Source: JAVVHH01 sp964657565
GTDB taxonomy: Bacteria > Pseudomonadota > Alphaproteobacteria > Acetobacterales > Acetobacteraceae
Assembly: GCA_964657565.1 (NCBI GenBank)
Contig: CAZZVQ010000211.1
Coordinates: 1 to 5,740, forward strand
Reading direction: 5' to 3'
DNA length: 5,740 bases
Positions 1 to 5,623 of this stretch are shown piece by piece (position 1 is the first letter of the stretch; each line of letters begins with the position of its first letter). The notes beneath the pieces were generated by a model. It was given only the letters and a program-made list of their open reading frames with translations. It was not told where the DNA came from and made no database searches. The position numbers were made by a program, and so were the translations under genes.

Positions 1-1122
1 ATCTCGGGGCACAAGACGCTGCCGGCGGTGATGAACGCGACGCGGGCGGGGAAGGGCTGCGGGTCGTGCAAGGGGCTGGTCGGCGAGGTGATCGCCTGGT
101 TCGCGGGGGGCGCGATCGAGGAGGATCCGTCGGTGCATTACTATGTGCCGTGCATTCCGATGAAGAAGCAGGAGCTGGTGGCGGCGATCAAGGCGCAGGG
201 GCTGCGGTCGGTCTCGTCGGTGTTCGCGGCGCTGGCGGGCGGGGTCGAGGATCCCACCAGCAAGATCCCGCTGGCGTCGCTGCTGAACATCGTCTGGCCC
301 GGGGAGTACGACGATCAGCGCGATGCGCGGTTCATCAACGACCGGGTGCATGGGAATATCCAGAAGGATGGGACGTTCTCGGTGGTGCCGGAGATGGCGG
401 GCGGGATCTGCACGCCGGCGGAGCTGATGCGGATCGCCACGGCGGCGGTGAAGTACGACGTGCCGCTGGTGAAGCTGACGGGCGGGCAGCGGATCGACCT
501 GGTGGGGGTGAAGAAAGAGGACCTGCCGGGGATCTGGGCGGATATCGGGATGCCGGCGGGGCATGCGTGGGGCAAGAGCTACCGGACGTGCAAGAGCTGC
601 ATCGGGATCGATCATTGCCGGTTCGGGCTGGGCGACAGCATGGGGCTGGCAGTGAAGATCGAGAAGACGTTCCGGTCGCTGTCGGACAGCCCGGGCAAGA
701 TGAAGCTGGCGACCACGGGGTGCCCGCGCAACTGCTCGGAGGCGCTGATCAAGGATCTCGGCGCGGTGGCGATCGGGGACGGCAAGTGGGAGATCTATGT
801 CGGCGGGGCCGGCGGGAGCCACGTGCGCAAGGGCGATCTGCTGTGCACGGTCGATGGCGAGGACGCGGTGATGCATGTCGCGGGGCGGTTCATGCAGTTC
901 TACCGCGAGGACGCAAAGTATAAGGAGCGGACGTATACCTGGATCGAGCGCGTCGGCGTGGAGCGGGTGCGAGCGGTGGTGGTGGATGATTGCGAGGGGT
1001 GGGGGGATCGGTTCGATGCCGAGATCCAGGCCGCGATCGCGGCGTATCGGGATCCGTGGAAGGACGGCGCGGAGCCGAAGACGGAGAACCAGTTCCGTTC
1101 GCTCATTCCGGTGGAGGCCTGA
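1..1122 (+). CDS. nirB: Nitrite reductase [NAD(P)H] large subunit, C-terminal part (5' end outside window)
   Basis: The reading frame is open from base 1, so this is a 373-residue C-terminal piece of a protein that is usually about 800-850 residues. NirB reduces nitrite to ammonium in the cytoplasm; electrons pass from NADH through FAD and Fe-S centres to siroheme. Seen here: the CGSC pair of a BFD-type [2Fe-2S] site (fragment residues 20-23), a second BFD-like stretch that has lost its cysteines (about 49-95), then the sulfite/nitrite reductase ferredoxin-like half-domain with NIQKDGTFSVVP and TGGQRIDL. The siroheme/[4Fe-4S] ligands follow as a C-X5-C (codons at 598-600 and 616-618, in CIGIDHC) and a C-X3-C (721-723 and 733-735, in GCPRNC). 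The N-terminal FAD/NADH domains lie outside the window. nirD starts 3 nt after the stop, so the two are surely one operon. Third codon positions are strongly G-rich. Confidence 0.95.
   Translation: MSGHKTLPAVMNATRAGKGCGSCKGLVGEVIAWFAGGAIEEDPSVHYYVPCIPMKKQELVAAIKAQGLRSVSSVFAALAGGVEDPTSKIPLASLLNIVWPGEYDDQRDARFINDRVHGNIQKDGTFSVVPEMAGGICTPAELMRIATAAVKYDVPLVKLTGGQRIDLVGVKKEDLPGIWADIGMPAGHAWGKSYRTCKSCIGIDHCRFGLGDSMGLAVKIEKTFRSLSDSPGKMKLATTGCPRNCSEALIKDLGAVAIGDGKWEIYVGGAGGSHVRKGDLLCTVDGEDAVMHVAGRFMQFYREDAKYKERTYTWIERVGVERVRAVVVDDCEGWGDRFDAEIQAAIAAYRDPWKDGAEPKTENQFRSLIPVEA
1113..1117 (+). promoter_or_regulatory. Ribosome binding site of nirD inside the nirB 3' end
   Basis: GGAGG lies 8 nt before the nirD ATG at 1126 and within the last codons of nirB. 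It supports that start and suggests that nirD translation is coupled to nirB termination. Confidence 0.6.
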
Positions 1123-1125
1123 GCC

Positions 1126-1476
1126 ATGCCGAACGAGATGTTCTCGCGCCAGCAGGAGTATGCGATCGGCCCGGTGGAGCAGATCCCGCTCGGCGAGGGG
1201 CGGGAGTTCGCGGTGATGGGGCTCCATGTGGCGGTGTTCCGGACGCGGGCGGACCTGGTCTATGCGACGCAAGCGGCGTGTCCGCACAAGGAGGGGCCGC
1301 TGGCGGATGGGATGCTGGGGGGGAGCACGATCATGTGTCCGTTGCACGATCGGAGCTATGATTTGACTTCCGGGAAGGAGATCGGTGGGGGCTGCGACCT
1401 GACGGTGTATCCGGTGCGGCGGGGGGCGGATGGGACGCTGATGCTGACGCTGCCGGCGCCGTATAGCCCGGCTTAG
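1126..1476 (+). CDS. nirD: Nitrite reductase small subunit, Rieske [2Fe-2S] type
   Basis: This 116-residue protein is the partner of NirB in the cytoplasmic nitrite reductase and has the usual NirD length. It shows a Rieske-like beta fold pattern and a complete Rieske ligand set: C52-P-H54 and C71-P-L-H74, followed by the ferredoxin-type YDLTSG stretch. As I recall, enterobacterial NirD has the same fold but lacks these ligands, so this version may bind a real [2Fe-2S] cluster. The ATG is supported by a GGAGG 8 nt upstream and by the 3-nt gap after nirB. The gene probably ends the operon, because a GC-rich hairpin follows about 55 nt downstream and the next gene is convergent. A general Rieske ferredoxin would be the alternative, but position directly after nirB favours NirD. 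Confidence 0.92.
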   Translation: MPNEMFSRQQEYAIGPVEQIPLGEGREFAVMGLHVAVFRTRADLVYATQAACPHKEGPLADGMLGGSTIMCPLHDRSYDLTSGKEIGGGCDLTVYPVRRGADGTLMLTLPAPYSPA

Positions 1477-1518
1477 AGGACGCTGGGTAAGACATCTAAG
1501 CTTCGGCGTGCGGTTCCA

Positions 1519-1553
1519 CCCTCACCCAACCCTCTCCCGCCAGCGGGAGAGGG
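1519..1553. repeat. Dispersed intergenic palindromic repeat (REP-like)
   Basis: A C-rich lead-in (CCCTCACCCAA) is followed by the arm CCCTCTCCCGC, the spacer CA and the exact reverse complement GCGGGAGAGGG. From memory, near-identical elements recur between genes in many high-GC proteobacteria. Only one copy is present here, so repetition cannot be shown from the window. Confidence 0.6.
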
Positions 1554-1556
1554 CTT
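1530..1556 (+). terminator. Possible transcription terminator after nirBD
   Basis: Arms at 1530-1540 and 1543-1553 form a 10-bp GC-rich stem with a CCAG loop, followed by only CTTT. The hairpin sits between the convergent ends of nirD and the OmpA-like gene, which is where a bidirectional terminator would be expected. The poor T-tract on the plus strand and the lack of one on the minus strand make intrinsic termination uncertain. Confidence 0.45.
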
Positions 1557-1563
1557 TGATGCG

Positions 1564-2043
1564 TTACATGATGTCCCAGGTGACGAGGACGCGGCGGTTG
1601 TCGGGGGCTTCGGGGTGGGCTTTGTCGACGGGGTCGGACTGGCCGTAGGCGCGCATCAGGATTTGGGTGGCGGGGATGCCGCGGGCGACGAGGGCGGCTT
1701 TGACGACGCGGGCGCGGCGGGCGGATAGAAGCAGGTTCTCGAACTCGCCGCCGGCAGAGTCACTGTAGCCGCTCGAGAACATCGAGACCGGGCGGACATC
1801 GCGGAACAAGCGGGCGGCGATGTCGAGCTGCTTGTCGGCGTCGGGCATGAGCCGGTCGCTGCCGGAGGCGAAATTGATCTGGAGCTTGTTGCGGACGGCG
1901 GCGCCGGCCTCCTGACCGATCGTCACGTCCTTCTGGGCTTGTTGCTGGGCGGGGGGGAGTTCGGGCAGGGGAGCCTGGTGGGCGCAGCCGGCGACACCGA
2001 GGCCGAGCGCGAGGGCGATAGAGCGAAGCCCGGATTGCGACAT
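1564..2043 (-). CDS. OmpA-family outer-membrane lipoprotein, Pal-like
   Basis: This 159-residue protein has a short lipoprotein signal ending in the lipobox VAGC (Cys20 would be lipidated). A Gln/Pro-rich linker follows, then one OmpA C-terminal domain at about residues 54-156. Family hallmarks are visible: FASGSDRL at the first strand, GYSDSAGG with Asp95, N-x-x-LS-x-RRA-x-x-V at 103-114 with Arg110, and the closing PDNRRV. In the family the Asp and Arg grip diaminopimelate of peptidoglycan, so the protein probably ties the outer membrane to the wall. No tol genes are adjacent, so it should not be called Pal on this evidence. GAAGGAAGG 6 nt before the ATG fixes the start. Its codons end mainly in C, the opposite of the plus-strand genes. 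Confidence 0.88.
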   Translation of the reverse strand: MSQSGLRSIALALGLGVAGCAHQAPLPELPPAQQQAQKDVTIGQEAGAAVRNKLQINFASGSDRLMPDADKQLDIAARLFRDVRPVSMFSSGYSDSAGGEFENLLLSARRARVVKAALVARGIPATQILMRAYGQSDPVDKAHPEAPDNRRVLVTWDIM

Positions 2044-2141
2044 AGGCAGCCTTCCTTCATGAGAAAATCGTTGGACTGGTGCGCGTCAAGTGTCATTACC
2101 GAGGGCGACACCTAGCATGCTTCGCTGACGGGATAATGCGG
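2044..2141. promoter_or_regulatory. Divergent intergenic region between the OmpA-like and Sel1-repeat genes
   Basis: These 98 bases separate two divergently read genes and should contain both promoters. The base composition drops to a less GC-rich mix than in the genes. A TTGACG on the minus strand (2084-2089) could be a -35 box, but the matching -10 would fall almost on the ribosome binding site. A GATAAT on the plus strand (2132-2137) resembles a -10 box but has no -35 at the proper distance and lies just before the chosen start. The 8-bp palindrome AGCATGCT sits at 2114-2121. No promoter can be assigned firmly. Confidence 0.35.
2050..2058 (-). promoter_or_regulatory. Ribosome binding site of the OmpA-like lipoprotein gene
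   Basis: GAAGGAAGG on the minus strand lies 6 nt upstream of the ATG at 2043. It is the best Shine-Dalgarno match in the window and rules out the out-of-frame ATG at 2060. Confidence 0.65.
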
Positions 2142-3020
2142 ATGACGTCACATCAACGCAGAAAAGGTAGGCGAGTCCCTATTTCGCGACGAGTTTTGGT
2201 CGTGGTGGGGCTGCTTTGGGGGGTGTGGGCCGGGCCGGCGCGGGCGGATACGGCGGCCGGGTTGGCCAGCTTCCGCAACGGGCAGTTCTCCGAGGCGGTC
2301 AGCGCGTGGCGCGTGGCGGCGGAGCAGGGGGACCCGGCGGCGGCGCTTTATCTGGGCGTGTTGTACGACACCGGGTTCGGCGTGGCGCAGAGCCCGGCCG
2401 AGGCGCTGGGGTGGTATCAACGGGGCGGCGAGGGCGGCAACGTCACGGCGATGTTCAACGCGGCGGTGATGCACGATGCGGGGCGCGGGACCGCGGCGGA
2501 TCCGGCGACGGCGCTGAAATGGTATGAACAGGCGTCGCGGGCCGGGTCGGGGCGGGCGGATTACGATCTTGGGTTGGCGTACGAGTATGGGACGGGGGCG
2601 CCGCGGGATCGGGCACGGGCGGTCCGGTATTTCCGTCAGGCGGTGGCGCATGGGGTGTCCGAGGGGCGGGTGCATCTGGCGCGGCTGGGGGTGCCGTTTG
2701 CCGGGCCGGGGGGCAACGCCAAGCCCGACCCGGCGATGACGAACTTCCAGCAGGCGCAGCGGGCGCTGCTGGCGCGGGGCCCCGACGGGGACGTGAAGGC
2801 GGCGACGCTGTTCCGCAAGGCGGCGGAGGGGGGCGACGCTTTGGCGGCGTATAATCTGGGGTATTGCTATGAGCACGGCATCGGGGTGCCGGCGAGCGTG
2901 GATCAGGCGGTGATCTGGTATCGGCGCAGTGCGGCAGCGGCGGCGGACCCGACGCTGCGGGGTATCGCGCTGAGCGGGGAGCGCAACCTGCTCGTCGGCG
3001 TGAGCCACGTTCAGCGCTGA
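2142..3020 (+). CDS. Secreted Sel1-repeat (tetratricopeptide-like) protein
   Basis: From the ATG at 2142 this is 292 residues. A basic n-region, a hydrophobic core (about 18-30) and the cleavage motif ARA|DT after residue 35 give a clear export signal; SRRVLVV is loosely Tat-like. The mature part carries Sel1 repeats at about 64-98, 100-135 and 137-171, and one more at 232-268. They show the usual LG-x-x-Y-x-x-G-x-G-V followed by A-x-x-WY-x-x-A. A Gly/Pro-rich insert at about 183-200 splits the array. Sel1 repeats form helical scaffolds for protein binding; the partner is unknown. The ATGs at 2136 and 2142 are both possible; 2142 was chosen for better spacing to a weak GACGGGA. A GTG at 2079 would extend the frame into the lipoprotein's leader and is less likely. 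The stop overlaps the convergent gene's stop. Confidence 0.85.
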   Translation: MTSHQRRKGRRVPISRRVLVVVGLLWGVWAGPARADTAAGLASFRNGQFSEAVSAWRVAAEQGDPAAALYLGVLYDTGFGVAQSPAEALGWYQRGGEGGNVTAMFNAAVMHDAGRGTAADPATALKWYEQASRAGSGRADYDLGLAYEYGTGAPRDRARAVRYFRQAVAHGVSEGRVHLARLGVPFAGPGGNAKPDPAMTNFQQAQRALLARGPDGDVKAATLFRKAAEGGDALAAYNLGYCYEHGIGVPASVDQAVIWYRRSAAAAADPTLRGIALSGERNLLVGVSHVQR

Positions 3021-3023
3021 ACG
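3008..3023. repeat. 16-bp perfect palindrome over two convergent stop codons
   Basis: CGTTCAGCGCTGAACG equals its own reverse complement. It holds the TGA of the Sel1 gene (3018-3020) and the TGA of the minus-strand ATPase gene (3011-3013). Because it reads the same both ways, both proteins end in Val-Gln-Arg. It could fold as a 6-bp stem with a GCGC loop, but no T-tract follows on either strand. Confidence 0.9.
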
Positions 3024-4378
3024 CGCTGCCAGCCGCCCGGGGGTTCTGGGAAGACGACGATGGCGCCGGGCTTGAAGCGGCCCGGGTTGGCGGCGATCAC
3101 GGCCGCGAAAGGCGGCGCGTTGCGATCGCGGTAGACGCTGCCGTAGAGGCTTTCGAGCGTGTCGCCGGGCTGGGCGATCAGGACGAGGCCGGGGCCGCCG
3201 GCGTGCTCGAAGAGGGATCTGCTGTGCGACGCGGGCGCCGGGGTGGCGGGTGTGTCGTCGAGGGCGGCGACCGGGACCGGGTCGGCGGGGACCAGCACTT
3301 GCGGCATCGACGCGATGGCGGCGGGGACGGGCGAGGGCGGGCGCGACTCGGCCGGGATGTCGGCGGCGAGGTCTGGCGGCGGCGGCGCGGCGAGGGGGGG
3401 TGGCGTGGGGCGGGGTTGAGCCGGCGTGGCGGCGGCGGCGACGGTGGGGGCTGGGGTCTCGGCGTTGCGGAGCGGCGGCAAGGGTGGTGGCGCGGCGTTG
3501 GCGGTCGTGGTCTCGGGCGGCTGCGACGGCGGTTGGATCGGGGCGGGGGCCGGGGATTGCGCGACCCTGGTGGGTGTGACGGGCAGCGATAGCCAGCCCA
3601 GGGCGATCAGGGCGGCGATGGCGGAGCCGGCCAGCAGGGGGCGGTAGAGGTTGCGGCGGCGTCGGGCGGTGAGCGGCGAGGGTTCGATCGTGGTCGAGAC
3701 GGCGGCCTCGGCGATCAAGTCCGCGATGGTCTTTCCGGGCGCGGGTGGCGTTTCGATTACTGGGATGGCGGGCTGGGTAGTGGCCGGGCGCCGGGCGGTG
3801 ATGGTCTCGGCCAGTGATTGCACCAGGCTGCCGACGATCCCGTCACTGTCCTCGGCGAGGCGGAAGAGGATGTCGGGGTCCATGGCGGAGGCGGAGAGGC
3901 CGGATTTCTGCAGCCATTCGGCGGAGAAGCTCACGCTTTCTTGGAGGCGGAGGGGCCGCAACGGGATGATGACCGGGCTGGGCGAGGCTTCCTCGTCGTC
4001 GCGCCATTCCGACGCGGCGAGGAGGACGACGCCGTGGTCCTGGGCGGCCATCTCGGCGCGGGCGGCCCGGCTCATGAGCGAGGCGTTGTCGACGAGGAGG
4101 GCGGCGCCGCTGCTGACGGTCATGGGCAGGTCGCCCTGCATCAGCATCATGGTGGGGAAGCCGAAATCGCCGAGCGCCGTGGCGAGTTCGCGCAGCAGCC
4201 AGCTCTTGCCGGTGCCGGGCGGTCCGACGATGACGGCGGTGACCGGCCCCTCGGCGGCGAGGTCGAGGATCGCGTTGCGCGCTTCCTCCCAGGCGGCATG
4301 CTGGATCGGGCTGATGCCGGTGGGTCGGGCGGCGGGCCAGTTGGTGGCCGACGCTGGAGGGTTCGTCATGGCGCGCAT
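3011..4378 (-). CDS. ExeA/GspA-like AAA-type ATPase with one membrane helix, Pro-rich linker and LysM-like domain
   Basis: From the ATG at 4378 the product is 455 residues. The N-terminal part is a cytoplasmic P-loop domain: Walker A GPPGTGKS at 52-59, a Walker B-like ALLVDN at 93-98 (Asn where Glu is usual), and a sensor-1-like strand VVLLAAS at about 117-123. An Arg cluster (239-242) precedes a single membrane helix (about 248-266), which predicts N-in/C-out topology. A Pro/Ala-rich linker of about 120 residues follows, then a LysM-like domain (about 398-445) with QPGDTLESLYG, IAANPGRF, KPGAIVVFP. This order matches the plan of ExeA/GspA ATPases, which couple a cytoplasmic ATPase to peptidoglycan. 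No type II secretion genes are in view, so the function is open. Starts at 4369 (ATG) and 4408 (GTG) are also possible; none has a good ribosome binding site. It is read in the same direction as the flavoprotein, 72 nt downstream of it. Confidence 0.8.
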   Translation of the reverse strand: MRAMTNPPASATNWPAARPTGISPIQHAAWEEARNAILDLAAEGPVTAVIVGPPGTGKSWLLRELATALGDFGFPTMMLMQGDLPMTVSSGAALLVDNASLMSRAARAEMAAQDHGVVLLAASEWRDDEEASPSPVIIPLRPLRLQESVSFSAEWLQKSGLSASAMDPDILFRLAEDSDGIVGSLVQSLAETITARRPATTQPAIPVIETPPAPGKTIADLIAEAAVSTTIEPSPLTARRRRNLYRPLLAGSAIAALIALGWLSLPVTPTRVAQSPAPAPIQPPSQPPETTTANAAPPPLPPLRNAETPAPTVAAAATPAQPRPTPPPLAAPPPPDLAADIPAESRPPSPVPAAIASMPQVLVPADPVPVAALDDTPATPAPASHSRSLFEHAGGPGLVLIAQPGDTLESLYGSVYRDRNAPPFAAVIAANPGRFKPGAIVVFPEPPGGWQRVQR

Positions 4379-4412
4379 GTCGATTACATAAATATTAACG
4401 GGTGTCACGCAA
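4379..4412 (-). promoter_or_regulatory. AT-rich candidate promoter of the AAA-LysM gene
   Basis: Read on the minus strand, TTGCGT (4407-4412), a 16-nt spacer and TATGTA (4385-4390) resemble -35 and -10 boxes. This is the most AT-rich stretch of the window. Transcription would start about at the ATG at 4378, giving a leaderless message, which would fit the absence of a ribosome binding site. This is inference from weak matches. Confidence 0.35.
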
Positions 4413-4450
4413 TCTGTTTGCGGACGGCGATGCTTACGGACGGGGGCGGT

Positions 4451-5623
4451 TCAGGCCGCTTCGGCGGCGGCGACGGCGCTGGACCAGGCCCATTGGAAAT
4501 TGTAGCCGCCGAGCCAGCCGGTGACGTCGACGGCTTCGCCGATGGCGAAGAGGCCGGGGACCGCATTGGCCTGCATGGTGCGCTGGGAGAGGGCGCTCGT
4601 GTCGATGCCGCCGAGGGTGACTTCGGCCTTGGCGTAGCCTTCGGTGCCGCTGGGGTGGAGGGTCCAGTCGCGGAGGGTGGTCTCGAGGGTGGCGAGGTCG
4701 CGGTCGGGCATGTCGCCGATCGGGCGGGGGGCGGGGTCGGCGGGGAGGAAGGCGTCGGCGAGGCGTTGGGGGAGGAGGTCGCCCAAGGTGCCGCGGAGGC
4801 CGAGCTTGGGGCGGGCGCGCTTGCGGGCGCGGAGGATTCCCGGCTCGGCGGTGGGGAGGAGGTCTATTCGGATGGGGGCGCCTTCGCGCCAGAGGGAGGA
4901 GATCTGGAGGATGGCGGGGCCGGAGAGGCCGCGGTGGGTGACGACCATGCCTTCGTCGAAGCGGGTGTTGCCGCAGGTGGCGGCGACGGGGGCGGAGACG
5001 CCGGCGAGGCCGTCCAACCGGGCGCGGTCGGCGGGGTCGAGGAGGAGGGGCACCAGGCCGGGGCGGATTTCCGTCAGGGGCAGGCCGAAGCGGCGGGCGA
5101 GGTCGTAGGCCAGGCCAGTGGCGCCGATCTTGGGGATGGAGAGGCCGCCGGTGGCGAGAACCAGGGAGTTCGACTCGATGGGGCCGGCGTCGGTTTCGAC
5201 CCGGAAGCGGTCGGCGCGGGTGATGTCGCCGATGCGCTGTTGGAGGCGGATATCGACGCCGGCGGCGTCGCACTCGGCGAGCAGCATGGCGACGATCTGG
5301 CGGGCGGAGCCGTCGCAGAAGAGCTGGCCGAGGGTCTTTTCGTGCCAGGCGATGCGGTGCTTGTCGACGAGGTCGATGAAGTCCTGGGGGGTGTAGCGGG
5401 AGAGGGCGGAGCGGCAGAATTTGGGGTTGGCGGAGAGGAAGCGCTCGGGCCGGCAGTCGCGGTTGGTGAAGTTGCAGCGGCCGCCGCCGGAGATGAGGAT
5501 CTTCTCGCCGGGCTGGCGGGCGTGGTCGAGTACGACGACCCGGCGCCCGCGTCGGCCGGCGGTGAACGCGCACATCAGGCCGGCGGCGCCGGCACCGAGG
5601 ATGACGACGTCAGGATCGGGCAT
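4451..5623 (-). CDS. HI0933/YhiN/BaiN-family FAD-dependent oxidoreductase
   Basis: This 390-residue cytoplasmic flavoprotein has the normal family length. The N-terminal dinucleotide-binding motif is GAGAAG at 10-15, followed by the strand end VVVLD. The family signatures are present: KILISGGGRCNFTN (41-54), ATGGLSIPKIGATG in the middle, THRGLSGPAIL, and the C-terminal GEAVDVTGWLGGYNFQWAW with which the FAD domain closes. The last residues (SSAVAAAEAA) lack the glycines I would expect there. One member, BaiN of bile-acid bacteria, is a steroid enone reductase; for most members, including E. coli YhiN, the substrate is unknown, so none is proposed. The ATG at 5623 lies inside the end of the upstream transporter gene (14-nt overlap) with no clear ribosome binding site, which suggests translational coupling. 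Codons end mainly in C. Confidence 0.92.
   Translation of the reverse strand: MPDPDVVILGAGAAGLMCAFTAGRRGRRVVVLDHARQPGEKILISGGGRCNFTNRDCRPERFLSANPKFCRSALSRYTPQDFIDLVDKHRIAWHEKTLGQLFCDGSARQIVAMLLAECDAAGVDIRLQQRIGDITRADRFRVETDAGPIESNSLVLATGGLSIPKIGATGLAYDLARRFGLPLTEIRPGLVPLLLDPADRARLDGLAGVSAPVAATCGNTRFDEGMVVTHRGLSGPAILQISSLWREGAPIRIDLLPTAEPGILRARKRARPKLGLRGTLGDLLPQRLADAFLPADPAPRPIGDMPDRDLATLETTLRDWTLHPSGTEGYAKAEVTLGGIDTSALSQRTMQANAVPGLFAIGEAVDVTGWLGGYNFQWAWSSAVAAAEAA

Noticed and set aside
66..923. 285-codon plus-strand frame within nirB
   Set aside because: Shadow frame; Gly/Arg/Ala-rich with no motifs, while the frame from base 1 has all siroheme ligands.
2061..2089. TTGACG followed at 17 nt by TTTCTC as a promoter for the OmpA-like gene
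   Set aside because: The -10 match is poor, and transcription would begin at or within the ribosome binding site.
2148..3008. 286-codon minus-strand open frame across the Sel1 gene
   Set aside because: The product is Arg/Pro/His-rich without any fold pattern, while the plus strand has a signal peptide and Sel1 repeats.
3270..3560. Repetitive-looking GGC/GCG-rich tract, at first sight a simple-sequence repeat or CRISPR-like array
   Set aside because: It is the Pro/Ala-rich linker of the minus-strand ATPase gene; there are no regularly spaced identical units.
4419..4430. 12-bp sequence TGCGGACGGCGA just upstream of the AAA gene, repeated at 5625-5636 just upstream of the flavoprotein start
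   Set aside because: The position is suggestive of a shared operator, but the second copy is within the transporter's coding end and the motif is built of common high-GC words; two copies are not enough to claim a site.
4434..5573. 379-codon minus-strand frame in the flavoprotein gene
   Set aside because: Arg/Pro-rich shadow in another frame of a gene with intact FAD motifs.
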